The notes: generated from the letters alone by a model not told the origin. Counted from the first letter of the stretch, positions 25,327-36,000 are shown. The stretch: DNA of 64,000 nt from an uncultured Prevotellaceae bacterium (GCA_900316975.1 ONFA01000019.1:1-64000), one strand, 5' to 3'. A program made the numbers and translations.

Positions 25327-26129
25327 TTGGTTAATTAGGAGTTAGGAGTTAGGAATGAGGAGGGAGGGAGGGAGGACAGCAGGGAAAACCTACTGGCGCA
25401 AGGGAGGAGGGAGAGGCGAGGGGGTGAGGGCAGCAGGGAGAACCTGCTGACGCAAGGGAGGAGGGAGGGAGGAGGGGGTGAGGACAGCAGGGAAAACCTG
25501 CTGGCGCAAGGGAGGAGGGAGGGAGGAGGGGGTGAGGACAGGGATGAGGGCAGCAGGGGAAACCTGCTGGCGCAAGGGAGGAGGGAGGGAGGAGGGGATG
25601 AGGGCAGCAGGGAAAACCTGCTGGCGCAAGGGAGGAGGGAGGGAGGAGGGGGTGAGGACAGCAGGGAAAAACTGCTGGCGCAAGGGAGGAGGGAGGGAGG
25701 AGGGGGTGAGGGCAGCAGGGAAAAACTGCTGGCGCAAGGGAGGAGGGAGGGAGGGTGAGGGCAGCAGGGAAAACCTGCTGACGCAAGGGAGGAGGGAGGG
25801 AGGAGGGGATGAGGACAGCAGGGAAAACCTGCTGGCGCAAGGGAGGAGGGAGAGGCGAGGGGGTGAGGGCAGCAGGGAAAACCTGCTGGCGCAAGGGAGG
25901 AGGGAGAGGGGGTGAGGGGTGAGAGATGAGGGGTGAGAGATGAGAGATGAGAGGTGAGAGGATAAAAAAGACGTGGGTTCGGGAGGAACTCACGCCCTTT
26001 TATTATATATATGTGTAAGGGGATAATCAAAGGGGGGAAGGGGACCATGCCGGTGTGGCTGGTGGACGAACCGGTGCTTTGCCGCTTTTTTATGTTTTTT
26101 ATTTGTGGCTTGCCGCACTTGCAGGATGA
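25327..26129. other. Non-coding stretch upstream of the integrase
   Basis: After the ten-copy array come GGTGAGAGATGAG-type short repeats (25913-25960), an imperfect hairpin near 25972-25995 and an AT-rich run (TTATTATATATATG, around 25999-26013). I see no gene and no clear TAnnTTTG promoter for the integrase, so it may be read from within or beyond the array. Confidence 0.55.
25361..25912. repeat. Tandem array, 10 copies of the ~57-bp G-rich hairpin repeat (array 2)
   Basis: Ten units with the same core as array 1 and in the same orientation begin 35 bp before the integrase start codon. Two units carry CTGC-stem substitutions (AAAAACTGC) that weaken the hairpin, and one has an extra partial unit (GGACAGGGATGAG). 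Together with array 1 it brackets the integrase-upxY pair. Confidence 0.95.
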
Positions 26130-27905
26130 TTACTTGATCGTGTCCAGGAAGTCACGGAGTTGGTCAGGTTCGACATCACCCATTTGATATTCTCGTTCGG
26201 CATCGTCTTTGACCATCTTGAGCCAGAGGGCATGGGCTTCTTCGGCTTCACGCATCCAGTGGTCACGGTCGATGAAGAGGTTTCCGCCACAATTCTGCAT
26301 GACAAAGTTGGCGTATGCCTGTTCGCTGCGCTGATAGTCTTGGTGTATCTGTCGGAGAATCTCTTTGAGTTCGTCGGCGGTGCTGATGGCACCACTCAGG
26401 ATGTCGCGCACCACTCGTTCCAGTTCGCTCTTGGGTGCAAGCATGCCCATCATGTCCACCCATCGACTTCCGTCTGCTTCGGTGGTTTCGGCGGTGTTGT
26501 TCTGAAAACAACGGTAGAGGAAGAGTTTAAGCACCAAATCATAATATTGGATGCCTTTGAGCAGGGCTGTCCGCTTGATTTTACAGCCATGATAGGTATA
26601 TACTTCCGTGTTTTCCGGAGTTTTCTTCTGAAGGTCCTCAAGAATGGATTTTCCCTCGAGCACGGACTGGATGATATAAGGATTTGGGAAGGCAAAGTTG
26701 ATGATGTCGTTGCGCGAATCGAGCGGACGTGCATCTCGTTTGGGCCATTTGTTGACGTCGCGCCAAGTACCGACAGTGCGGATATTGATGCCTGGCACGA
26801 GCCAGGTGTCACGTCCTTCGGCAATGACATAACTGAAGGGGAGTTTCTGCACTTGAGGATGGTTCTGCACCTTGCCCATGACCATGGAGAAGGAGCCGAT
26901 GTGGGCTGGCCAAAGGATGTGGCTGCCCGAGGCGGTCTTGCTGCCCCGGTCGAGGGTGCCCCAATGGATGGGTCCCATCTTGTAGGCGTGGTTGCTCTGG
27001 TTGGTGCCCGAACCTGCATTGTAGAATGAGAAGGCACCGCCGATAAGGAGGGTGCTCTTATGGTGGCTGGTGGCGAAGGGACCGCAGAAGGCTGCACACG
27101 ACTCACCATTGTCCATATAACTGTTGGCAAAGAACACGCTTGCCTCAGCCGAGAAGCCCTTACCGATGTGGACAGACTCACCCACAAAGCAGCTATATAC
27201 CTTGGCTCCATCAATCACACTGGCTCCAGATGCCACCACACTGTCTTCGATGATGACATCAGACCCAATGAGCGTGCCTGCATCATCGGTGCTCATGATG
27301 GTGCAGTTGTTGAGTTTGCAACTGCCTTGCACCTCACATCCTTCCCCTATCTTGACATTGTTCATCTCCTTCACACCAACAATACGAGAACCAGAACCGA
27401 TGTGGGGAGTTGGCAGTAGGGAATTGGGGATGGAGGATTTGGCAAGTTCCTTGGTCTTAGGGAAATTGACCATCAGCCATGCCAGTTGTGCGGTCAGTCC
27501 CTCAAAGATGACGATGTTGCCATCGCCACCTTCGTTGAGCACAGAAATTTCGGTGCCACAGCCGAAGGTGCAATCCTCCTGATTGGTGATGACCCCCACA
27601 TTAGCCACATAGCAGCGGTCGCCAATCTGTGTGTTGGAGATGTAGCCACGCACATTCTCCACCAGGCAGTCGTCGCCAATAGTCACGTTCCTCAATGTGG
27701 CATTGCGCACACAGCAACGGCGGCGGAAGCCTTCTTCCAGTTCGACTGAGCCGCTGAGACCACCTATCTCCACATGTCCGTAAAGCAACACGTTTTCCAT
27801 TTGTGAGGGCACGAAAGCCTCATCCACCATGATGTCCGACCAGTCTTCTGCCCAACATCCACGCTCTTCCAATTGAGCAATTTCATTTACTGTTAGTTCT
27901 CTCAT
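26130..27905 (-). CDS. DUF4954 family protein with left-handed beta-helix repeats
   Basis: The 591-aa protein is full of hexapeptide-type repeats (for example VRNATLRNVTIGDDCLVENV, IGDRCYVANVGV, IVGVKEMNNVKIGEGC), as in left-handed beta-helix acyl- and nucleotidyl-transferase-like proteins. The tail after about residue 420 is helical. It fits the Bacteroidota DUF4954 family. Its ATG overlaps the hflX stop by 4 bp. A segment near residues 157-168 (IPNSLLPTP) resembles translated intergenic repeats and may be a small in-frame insertion. The biochemical role is not known. Confidence 0.8.
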   Translation of the reverse strand: MRELTVNEIAQLEERGCWAEDWSDIMVDEAFVPSQMENVLLYGHVEIGGLSGSVELEEGFRRRCCVRNATLRNVTIGDDCLVENVRGYISNTQIGDRCYVANVGVITNQEDCTFGCGTEISVLNEGGDGNIVIFEGLTAQLAWLMVNFPKTKELAKSSIPNSLLPTPHIGSGSRIVGVKEMNNVKIGEGCEVQGSCKLNNCTIMSTDDAGTLIGSDVIIEDSVVASGASVIDGAKVYSCFVGESVHIGKGFSAEASVFFANSYMDNGESCAAFCGPFATSHHKSTLLIGGAFSFYNAGSGTNQSNHAYKMGPIHWGTLDRGSKTASGSHILWPAHIGSFSMVMGKVQNHPQVQKLPFSYVIAEGRDTWLVPGINIRTVGTWRDVNKWPKRDARPLDSRNDIINFAFPNPYIIQSVLEGKSILEDLQKKTPENTEVYTYHGCKIKRTALLKGIQYYDLVLKLFLYRCFQNNTAETTEADGSRWVDMMGMLAPKSELERVVRDILSGAISTADELKEILRQIHQDYQRSEQAYANFVMQNCGGNLFIDRDHWMREAEEAHALWLKMVKDDAEREYQMGDVEPDQLRDFLDTIK

Positions 27906-29143
27906 TCTATTTCTCCGTTGGTGTTATAATTTTCATACAGGAAATCGTTGTAGGGGTACTTCTGGACATGAAGTTCACGGACCCGTTTGTAGAGCAGTTC
28001 CCTGAGTTCGTCGATGTGTTCACGCTCTTTGGCAGAGATGAAGAAGCAGTTGTCGTTGAGTTTAGCCATCCAAGTGCGCATCAGTTCGTCGAGCGGGATG
28101 TTCTCCTTGGTGCGTGGCGTGAGGTCGTCAGCCTCCTTCTCCACCCATGTGTAGGCATCTATCTTGTTGAAGAGAATCATCTGGGGTTTGTCGGCACAGC
28201 CGAGGTCGCCGAGGGTCTTTTCCACCACTTGTATCTGTTCCTCGAAATCGGGATGGCTGATATCGACCACATGCAGCAAAAGGTCAGCCTCACGCACTTC
28301 GTCGAGGGTGCTCTTGAAGGACTCTACGAGGTCGGTGGGGAGTTTGCGGATGAACCCTACCGTGTCGGAGAGGAGGAACGGAAGATTCTCGATGATGACT
28401 TTACGCACGGTGGTGTCGAGTGTGGCAAAGAGTTTGTTTTCGGCAAAGATGTCGCTCTTGGACAGGAGGTTCATCAAGGTGGATTTCCCCACATTCGTAT
28501 AACCCACGAGTGCCACACGGATGAGTCGTCCACGGTTTTTCCGTTGTGTAGTCTTCTGTTGGTCTATCTCCACCAAACGTTGTTTGAGCAAGGAGATACG
28601 ATGACGGATGATACGTTGGTCCATTTCCAACTGTGTTTCACCAGGACCACGGAGTCCCACGCTACCACCTCGTTGACGTTCCAAGTGAGTCCAAAGTCTG
28701 GTCAGGCGTGGCAACATGTAGCGGTATTGTGCCAGTTCCACTTGTGTCTTGGCTGCTGCAGTTTGGGCACGCATGGCGAAGATGTCGAGGATAAGGCTTG
28801 TTCTGTCCAGGATCTTCACCTGCAAGGCTTTCTCGATGTTCCTGATTTGTTTGGCAGAGAGTTCATCGTCAAAGATGACCATGCCCACAGGATCTTCCTC
28901 ATCCTCCTTCTGCTTCAGGAATGCCGCAATCTCCTCCAGTTTTCCACTGCCAATATAGGTCACACTGCTCGGACCGTTCACCCTTTGCGTGAACCGCCGA
29001 ACCACTTTTGCCCCAGCCGTATCCGCCAAAAACTCCAGTTCATTCAGATACTCCGTTGTTTTCCGCTCATTCTGCTGAGGGGTGATGAGACCCACGATGA
29101 CCGCGGTCTCCACTTTCGTCTCAGATATGACAAACTCTTTCAT
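27902..29143 (-). CDS. hflX: Ribosome-associated GTPase HflX
   Basis: The 413-aa protein has the HflX N-terminal domain (ERKTTEYLNELEFLADTAGA and the VTYIGSGKL motif), then GLRGPGETQLE, G1 GYTNVGKST, G3 DTVGF and G4 NKID. HflX splits stalled 70S ribosomes. I start it at 29143 (MKEFVIS), because the longer frame to 29167 crosses the promoter. The -7 box TACCTTTG ends only 5 nt before this ATG, implying a leaderless mRNA. It is coupled to the DUF4954 gene downstream. Confidence 0.93.
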   Translation of the reverse strand: MKEFVISETKVETAVIVGLITPQQNERKTTEYLNELEFLADTAGAKVVRRFTQRVNGPSSVTYIGSGKLEEIAAFLKQKEDEEDPVGMVIFDDELSAKQIRNIEKALQVKILDRTSLILDIFAMRAQTAAAKTQVELAQYRYMLPRLTRLWTHLERQRGGSVGLRGPGETQLEMDQRIIRHRISLLKQRLVEIDQQKTTQRKNRGRLIRVALVGYTNVGKSTLMNLLSKSDIFAENKLFATLDTTVRKVIIENLPFLLSDTVGFIRKLPTDLVESFKSTLDEVREADLLLHVVDISHPDFEEQIQVVEKTLGDLGCADKPQMILFNKIDAYTWVEKEADDLTPRTKENIPLDELMRTWMAKLNDNCFFISAKEREHIDELRELLYKRVRELHVQKYPYNDFLYENYNTNGEIE

Positions 29144-29146
29144 GGT

Positions 29147-29284
29147 TGCAAAGGTAGGAAAAATCAATGAGGAATGAGGAATGAGGAATGAGGAATTGTC
29201 ACTTTTTCAACGAAAAAACTCTCTGAATTGCAAAATATTTCCTATTTCCTAATTCCTAATTCCTAATTCTTCACTACCTTTGCA
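29147..29284. promoter_or_regulatory. Palindromic intergenic module with two outward-facing promoters (copy A)
   Basis: The 138 bp start with TGCAAAGGTA (a - strand TACCTTTG, for hflX) and end with TACCTTTGCA (+, for the GT4 gene). In between are GGAATGAGGAATGAGG repeats, a TTTTTCAACGAAAAAA centre and TTCCTAATTCC repeats, giving an overall inverted symmetry. A second, clearly related copy lies at 46187-46319. Confidence 0.8.
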
Positions 29285-29299
29285 CCCGATTTTACAGAA

Positions 29300-30541
29300 A
29301 TGAGAGTACTCATTGTCAACACATCGGAGCGTGTCGGAGGTGCTGCCATTGCAGCCAATCGACTGATGGAAGCCTTGAAGAAGAATGGTGTCAAGGTGAA
29401 AATGTTGGTGCGCGACAAGCAGACCGACCACTTGACTGTACTCTCCATAGGACACCACTGGATGCAACCTCTCAAATTCATTTGGGAACGCCTCTGCATC
29501 TTCATTGCCAACAACTTCAGCCGGAAGAATCTCTTCCAAGTCGATATCGCCAATGCCGGAACAGACATCACGAAACTCAGCGAGTTCCAAAGAGCGGATG
29601 TCATCCATCTGCATTGGGTCAATCAGGGTTTCCTATCTCTGGCAGACATCGACAAAGTGATGCATGCAGGCAAGCCCGTTGTCATCACCATGCACGACCA
29701 GTGGTACTTCACGGGCATCTGCCACTATTCAGGGAATTGTCAGAAATATAAAGAGTTGTGTGAGAGCTGTGAACTGATGAGTGGAAAATTGTTGGGCGAC
29801 CTTGCCAAGAAGGTTTTCCTCCAGAAGGAGAAGATATACAGCGACACTCGACTGACGTTTGTGGGATGCAGTCAATGGATGGCAAATCTGGCAAAGACAT
29901 CGAAACTCACCATTGGACACAAAGTGGTCAGCATCCCCAATGCCATCAACACCGAGCTGTTCCGTCCTCAGGACAAGAGGCTGGCACGAGAGGCATTCCA
30001 TCTACCCGTGGACAAATACCTCTTGCTCTTCGGATGTCAGCGTATCACCGACAAACGGAAGGGTTTCAGTTTTCTGGTGGAAGCGTTGCAACTCATCAAG
30101 CAGCAAAGTCCAGACCGTGCATTAAACATCGAATTGGTGGTGGTGGGCGGTGAAGCAGAGCACATCCGTCATCAGGTGCCATTCGACATCTTCCCCATCA
30201 GTTACGTCCGTGACCCTCAGAAGATGGTGCAACTTTACAATGCGGTTGACCTCTATGTCACCCCTTCCTTGCAAGACAACCTGCCCAACACCATTATGGA
30301 AGCAATGGCATGTGGCACGCCTTGTGTGGGTTTCAAGGTGGGCGGTATCCCCGAGATGATTGACCATAAGGAGAATGGCTATGTGGCAACTTGCCAGGAT
30401 GCGAAGGACTTTGCGGCAGGCATCCAGTGGGCACTCGATGCCGACCATGGTGCCTTGAGTCAGCGGGCACGCGACAAGGTGATGAGCACCTACAGCGAAG
30501 AAGCCGTGGCACGTAAATACATGGAAGTTTATGAGGGTTAG
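29300..30541 (+). CDS. Glycosyltransferase family 4
   Basis: The 413-aa GT4 starts MRVLIVNTSERVGGAAIAANR, with the acceptor-side glycine loop, and has LHWVNQGFLSL, the TMHDQWYFTGIC block and, near the end, EAMACGTPCVGFKVGG with the donor-binding glutamates. It lies 16 bp after a TACCTTTG box and overlaps the next GT2 by 11 bp, so the two form an operon. The sequence resembles WcaC-like exopolysaccharide transferases. Donor and acceptor are unknown. Confidence 0.87.
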   Translation: MRVLIVNTSERVGGAAIAANRLMEALKKNGVKVKMLVRDKQTDHLTVLSIGHHWMQPLKFIWERLCIFIANNFSRKNLFQVDIANAGTDITKLSEFQRADVIHLHWVNQGFLSLADIDKVMHAGKPVVITMHDQWYFTGICHYSGNCQKYKELCESCELMSGKLLGDLAKKVFLQKEKIYSDTRLTFVGCSQWMANLAKTSKLTIGHKVVSIPNAINTELFRPQDKRLAREAFHLPVDKYLLLFGCQRITDKRKGFSFLVEALQLIKQQSPDRALNIELVVVGGEAEHIRHQVPFDIFPISYVRDPQKMVQLYNAVDLYVTPSLQDNLPNTIMEAMACGTPCVGFKVGGIPEMIDHKENGYVATCQDAKDFAAGIQWALDADHGALSQRARDKVMSTYSEEAVARKYMEVYEG

Positions 30542-31310
30542 CATTATCACTGTCACATACAATGCGGAAGCCACCCTTGAGCGGACACTGAAGAGTGTGG
30601 CGCAACAGACCCACCCCGACATTGAGCACCTCATCATGGACGGTGCCTCGAAGGACAGGACGGTGGAGATTGCCCGACAATATCCTCATGCCACGGTGGT
30701 GAGCGAACCCGACAAGGGACTGTATGACGCGATGAACAAAGGGCTTCAACGAGCCACAGGTAACTACCTATGTTTTCTCAATGCAGGAGATGTGCTTCAC
30801 AGCCACGAGACGATTACCCACATTGTGGAGGTGGCAGTCCAAGCCTCCCTCCTATCCCCCCAGAGGGGAGAGTCCCATCCGAATGTCGGGAAAGGAATCG
30901 CTGTCATCTATGGGGACACACACATTGTGGATGGTGAGGGGCATTTTCTGCGCAACCGCCGTCTCACTCCTCCGGAACATCTGACATGGCGCTCCTTCAA
31001 AGAGGGCATGCTTGTTTGTCATCAAGCCTTCTACATCAACCGTCAGATTGCGCAGCCCTACGACTTGACCTACAAGTTCTCAGCCGATTTCGACTGGTGC
31101 ATCCGTTGCATGAAAGAAGGGGAGCAGCGAGGTATGGTCAATTACTATCTCCATGAGCCTCTCGCTGACTATCTCGCAGAAGGCATGACCACCGCCAACC
31201 ATAAGGCATCCCTCAAAGAAAGATTCAGGATTATGGCAAAGCACTATGGGCTTGCCACCACTATTTTACAACACATTTGGTTTACACTCAGAGTATTAGT
31301 TAAAAGGTAA
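30531..31310 (+). CDS. Glycosyltransferase family 2 with an in-frame repeat insertion
   Basis: The 259-aa GT2 has VSIITVTYNAEATLERTL, MDGASKDRT (residues 36-44), EPDKGLYDAMNKG and FLNAGD (82-87), the WcaA-type pattern. Residues about 105-121 (ASLLSPQRGESHPNVGK) are out of character with the family and are encoded by a C-rich palindromic element at about 30843-30893. The same element, in the same frame, is found in murF. It follows the GT4 gene with an 11-bp overlap and precedes sulP by 3 bp. Confidence 0.85.
   Translation: MRVSIITVTYNAEATLERTLKSVAQQTHPDIEHLIMDGASKDRTVEIARQYPHATVVSEPDKGLYDAMNKGLQRATGNYLCFLNAGDVLHSHETITHIVEVAVQASLLSPQRGESHPNVGKGIAVIYGDTHIVDGEGHFLRNRRLTPPEHLTWRSFKEGMLVCHQAFYINRQIAQPYDLTYKFSADFDWCIRCMKEGEQRGMVNYYLHEPLADYLAEGMTTANHKASLKERFRIMAKHYGLATTILQHIWFTLRVLVKR
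30843..30893 (+). repeat. Palindromic element inserted in frame in a GT2 gene
   Basis: The stretch has the core TCCCCCCAGAGGGGAGA followed by CCATCCGAATG. It encodes LLSPQRGESHPN. It matches the element in murF (51134-51213, - strand), which encodes LLSPQGGMNHPD in the same phase. Confidence 0.75.
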
Positions 31311-31313
31311 AAG

Positions 31314-32993
31314 ATGAAAAAGTATCGTCCTTCGAAACCAGAGTTGTTTCATACACTCAAACACTACAACAAACAGAAATTTACAGCCGACCTGATGGCA
31401 GGAATCATTGTGGGCATCGTTGCCCTGCCACTTGCCATTGCTTTCGGCATCGCCTCGGGCGTGTCTCCCGAAAAAGGCATCCTCACTGCCATCATTGCGG
31501 GCTTTGCCATCAGTGCATTCGGCGGTAGCCGTGTACAGATAGGCGGTCCTACGGGTGCCTTCATTGTCATCATCTACGGTATCATCCAGCAGTATGGACT
31601 CACAGGACTTGCCATCGCCACCGTCATGGCGGGTCTCTTCCTCATCCTGCTCGGCGTGTTGCGTCTCGGCACCATCATCCGCTACATCCCCTACCCCATC
31701 ATCGTAGGTTTCACCAGCGGTATCGCCTTGACCATTTTCTCCACCCAGATCAAAGACTTGCTCGGTCTCCATATCGAAGAAGCCGTGCCTGCCGACTTCA
31801 TTGAGAAGTGGATCTGCTACATTCAGAATTTCTCCACGATCGACCTTGCCACCGCTATTGTGGGTATCGTCTCTGTGGTGATCATCGCCTGCACCCCTTT
31901 CGTCAGCAAGAAGGTGCCCGGTTCACTCGTTGCCATCATCGTCATGACGGTGGCTGGCATCATCATGACCAACTACTTCGGCATTCACGTTGACACCATC
32001 GGTGACCGCTTCGACATCAACCCATCCCTGCCTGAAGCGGAGATTCCTTCGCTCAATTGGGACAATCTCAAGGGACTTCTCTCACCCGCCATCACCATCG
32101 CCGTGTTAGGTGCCATCGAGAGTTTACTTTCCGCCACTGTGGCTGATGGTATCATCGGACACAAGCACGACTCCAACCAGGAACTCATCGGCCAGGGCAT
32201 TGCCAACGTGCTGAGCCCCATCTTCGGAGGCATCCCAGCCACAGGTGCTATCGCTCGCACCATGACCAACATCAATAATGGCGGCAAGACGCCCATTGCG
32301 GGCATCATCCATGCGGTTGTGCTGCTGCTGATTTACTTCTTCCTCATGCCATACGCCAAGTACATCCCGATGGCATGCCTGGCTGGTGTGCTCGTCGTGG
32401 TCAGTTACAACATGAGCGGTTGGCGCACCATCCGTGAGATGATGCACAACCCCAAGAGTGACACCTTCGTGCTGTGGCTCACTTTCATCCTCACTGTGAT
32501 TTTCGACCTGACCATCGCCATCGAGGTGGGCTTGATGCTTGCCTGCCTGCTCTGCATGCGACGCATGGCTGAGACCACGCAAGTCAGTGTGCTCACCGAC
32601 GACGATGAGATTGACCCGACAGCAGAGACCGACCTTGCCGAGAACCCGAACATTGAGCACCTGACCATTCCTGAGCATGTGGAGGTGTATGAAATCAATG
32701 GTCCTTACTTCTTCGGCATTGCCAACAAGTTTGAGGAGGTGATGGCGAACATGAAAGACCGTCCCACTGTGCGCATCATCCGCATGCGCCGTGTACCCTT
32801 CATCGACTCCACGGGCATGCACAACCTGGAGAACCTCATCACGATGTCGAAGAAGGAAGGCATCAGAATCATCCTCTCGGGCGTGAACGATTATGTGCGT
32901 GGTGTCCTTGCCAAGAATGGATTCTACGAACTCATTGGCGAGGAAAACATCTGCCCGAACATCAATGTGGCATTGGAAAGGACAAAACAATAA
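31314..32993 (+). CDS. SulP-family inorganic anion transporter with STAS domain
   Basis: The 559-aa protein has about ten to twelve membrane segments (first near residues 24-45, IIVGIVALPLAIAFGIASGV, the SulP signature) and a C-terminal cytoplasmic STAS domain from about residue 445 with FIDSTGMHNLENL, the anti-sigma-antagonist-like motif. SulP members move sulfate, bicarbonate or dicarboxylates across the inner membrane. The substrate here cannot be told. It is the last gene of the GT4-GT2-sulP operon and ends 15 bp before a strong hairpin terminator. Confidence 0.9.
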   Translation: MKKYRPSKPELFHTLKHYNKQKFTADLMAGIIVGIVALPLAIAFGIASGVSPEKGILTAIIAGFAISAFGGSRVQIGGPTGAFIVIIYGIIQQYGLTGLAIATVMAGLFLILLGVLRLGTIIRYIPYPIIVGFTSGIALTIFSTQIKDLLGLHIEEAVPADFIEKWICYIQNFSTIDLATAIVGIVSVVIIACTPFVSKKVPGSLVAIIVMTVAGIIMTNYFGIHVDTIGDRFDINPSLPEAEIPSLNWDNLKGLLSPAITIAVLGAIESLLSATVADGIIGHKHDSNQELIGQGIANVLSPIFGGIPATGAIARTMTNINNGGKTPIAGIIHAVVLLLIYFFLMPYAKYIPMACLAGVLVVVSYNMSGWRTIREMMHNPKSDTFVLWLTFILTVIFDLTIAIEVGLMLACLLCMRRMAETTQVSVLTDDDEIDPTAETDLAENPNIEHLTIPEHVEVYEINGPYFFGIANKFEEVMANMKDRPTVRIIRMRRVPFIDSTGMHNLENLITMSKKEGIRIILSGVNDYVRGVLAKNGFYELIGEENICPNINVALERTKQ

Positions 32994-33007
32994 TGTTGCC
33001 TTGCAAT

Positions 33008-33047
33008 AAGAAGGGGGCCGTGTCAACCATGACATAGCCCCCTTCTT
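33008..33047. terminator. Bidirectional terminator between sulP and a convergent gene
   Basis: AGAAGGGGGC pairs with GCCCCCTTCT, extended inward by TGTCA/TGACA, and has T-rich sequence on the right. It serves the two convergent genes. Confidence 0.8.
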
Positions 33048-33071
33048 CATTTTGTCCGTTTCAGACCTTCA

Positions 33072-36000
33072 TCATTTGATAGTCTGACCAGCCACATTGT
33101 ACTTCACGCCATTCTTGATGATGACAATCTGACCATCCTTGATGTACTTGCCATCAGCCACAGAGGCAGTACCTTTCACATCTTCGATGCCCACAGGAAT
33201 GACAGCGCCACCGAGATAATAGAGACGGAAGTTGTCCACGATGGTCCAGTCGCCAGCGATGTGCGCCGTCTTTGCCACGCCGATAGTGATGTCCTCAGCA
33301 TCTTCGGTAATGGAGAAGTCCACCACGTTCTCGTCATAAAGCCCCTCCAGCGTAATCATCTTATACGCATTCGACATCCAGTAAGGATAGTTGATGACAG
33401 GGTCTGCATCGGTGTCCAAAGTGATGAAGTCGCCCACCACATGCAGGGTTGTGCCATAGAAGTCTTTATAAGTGTCGTCCTCTTCGCTCTTGTAGGCAAG
33501 CGAGTCGCTGGCAATTGACACCAGAGGTTTGCTTTCGTTGAGGGTTGCCGACTTCACATAGAGTTTAGCATTGGCATGTGTATCATACACGGTCTTCTCA
33601 GGGTCTTCAGCATCTTTCGTCCAGAAGTTCGACACGATTGTGGCATAGTCATTGCCATCGCGATAGAAGCCCGAAGCCACCAATCGGTAATTACCTTTTG
33701 GCATGCCTGTGAGCACCTGTGAAAGGTCAAACGTGTTATTATCGTAAAATTCCATTTCTGCCTGACTCACGGCTGTTGTACCCCCATCGAGGGTCCGCTG
33801 CCATGCAGTCTCCAAGTCATTGTCGAACGATGCGTTACCAATCAGTGCAGAGATCTCCTGCGGACTCTCTTCTGATGCCTCAATGAATGGGATGTTAGCC
33901 TTCATCTCAGCAATCAGTTCAGCCTGCTTCGATACAATCTCTTCCTTGGTAGCATCCGACACGGCATTCACATATTCAGCAATCTTGTCAGTCACCATTT
34001 CCTGTGGCCATGCTTCGGCAGCCTTGATTGTGGAAGCGTAGCCCACATAAGCCACATAGAGTTCCTCCAATGCTGCCAGGTCATTCACCGTTGTGCCTTC
34101 AGCCTGCAAAGCCTGGCTGATTTCCGAAAAACCAATATTGTAAACCGAAGACAAATTCACATCGCTGGCAGTGGCAACCGCCAAATCGTTCAGCTGCTGA
34201 GCACGCGTGAAGGCTGTCTCCTTGGCATAAGTGTCAGCCGCATTCTGCGCCAGAACCTCCAGTTGGGAGAGTTTGTCATAGTCTGTGCCAGCACTGTTCA
34301 AGATACCGTCATACTGTGCTTGCGCCGCACTTTTGTCGCCCTCAAAAATCAGTTTGGCAATAGCCTCCTCTGTTGCAGTCTTTTGGGCAGCCAGGTCAGC
34401 CGACATGTCGTAAGTTTCGCCATAATATTTCAGTTGGAAGTTCGTCACACAGAACCAACCCTTGTACTGAGTGCCATCGGTCGTCGAAGTGGCACCAACC
34501 GTCATGGTTCCATCCTCACCTACATAAACTTTCTGCGTAGTCAACGTTGTCCACTCAGCCACGCCCGACCAAGGCAATGATGTTGGCACGTCCGACACTT
34601 TCGTCACACCCCCCGACACAGCATACACATGGTTGCTGGTTGGCTCTGACGTGGACGACATGTCAGCACTTACCTCATAGAAACCCTTAGGCAGACCTGT
34701 GAGCGTCTGCTGCAAGTCGAGCACGCCATTGGCAGCAGTCGAACTGTGGAAGAGGTTTGCCGTCGAACGTCCGTTTGTATAATAGAGTGTAAGGTCAGTC
34801 GCACCTTTCAGATTGTCTGAGGCGGTCATTGTCCAGCCCTCCTTTGACAGATGAGCGGCAGCATCCTCTACAAACTTCCATCCCTCCGTCTCATCAGCCA
34901 CTGGCTCGTAAGGTTCGTCGATGAACCACGGGTCATTAATCAAACGAGTCATGTCCTTCACCTCATCATTCTGACTGAGCACATAATCCACTTTGGCAGT
35001 TTCCACATCCTGCATTACCTCAACAAAAGCATCGGCATCCGTAGGATTGGCAATAGCAGTCTTTGCAGTTTCCAATGCTGACCTGAAGGCTTCAGCACCG
35101 TCAAAGTCTGTGTTGTCGCAATAGGTCGTATAGAAATCCAACCGCCGAACGGCTTCCTGATAAGCACTCACCACAGCAGCCACTTCCTGCTGCTTCTCCT
35201 GAATCTTCGTCATAGCAGCCTTGATTGCTTCCACAGACTCATAATTGTTTGGCTCGCCGATGTCCTCCATCAGCCAATCGCCCACCTCATCGGACAGGGC
35301 ACTGAAGTCAGTCCCCAACTCATCGCAATAGTCACTCAGGTCCACCTTGGCACTGTAGAGTTGGTCGCGTGCAATCGCCAGTTTGTCGTTCTCGGTCAAT
35401 TGATCCAGTTTCATGTTAATAATCAGGTCGATGTCATCCTTCGTCAATGCCTCTGCATAGAAAGCCACATCGTCATAAGCATAGGCATTGTCGGGATCGA
35501 CCCAATTGAATGAGTTACCGCCAATGCAGAAACGGTCGAGTTTATTCGTCTGCGCCCACATGTTTGTTTCGCCACTGACAGCCTCGTCAACATCAATCTT
35601 CAACTCACCGTCAATGTAGAGTTTGAAGTTCATCTGCTGCTGGTCCACATTGCTATAGACCGTTGTGAAATAGTGCCAGTTATCGGCAAAGTCAGGTTTC
35701 TCGGCACTTTGCACCGACCACTTCATCACATCTTCCTTCACATCGTCGTGGTTGTTGTCATACCACGCACCATTGTTGTTGCCATGCACCTGACCACCAT
35801 AGCGCACCTCATACGAGCACGGCCATGTGGCACCAGCACAACCACCCTCATTATAGCCATTGAAGAGCGGTCCCCAGTAGTTGCCAATAGCCTTCTCGTT
35901 GGCCACCGTAGCATTCACCCAAAAGCCGATGCTCAAGGTCTTAGTGTCCTTGGCATAAATCGAAACCCATGCATCAGTAGGAACCTCCAGAAAGTTCACA

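Noticed and set aside
22795..25912. The two repeat arrays look like CRISPR arrays at first glance.
   Set aside because: The sequences between the hairpin cores are themselves repetitive and nearly identical, not unique spacers. No cas gene is in the window.
25335..26048. A 237-codon - strand proline-rich frame across array 2.
   Set aside because: Same explanation as for array 1: other frames through the array are also open, with no start signal or conserved sequence.
27968..29170. A 400-codon + strand frame opposite hflX.
   Set aside because: It lies entirely antisense to a well-conserved gene and has no recognisable protein pattern.
32124..33050. A 308-codon - strand His/Asp-rich frame opposite sulP.
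   Set aside because: Composition is that of an antisense shadow, and it crosses the terminator.
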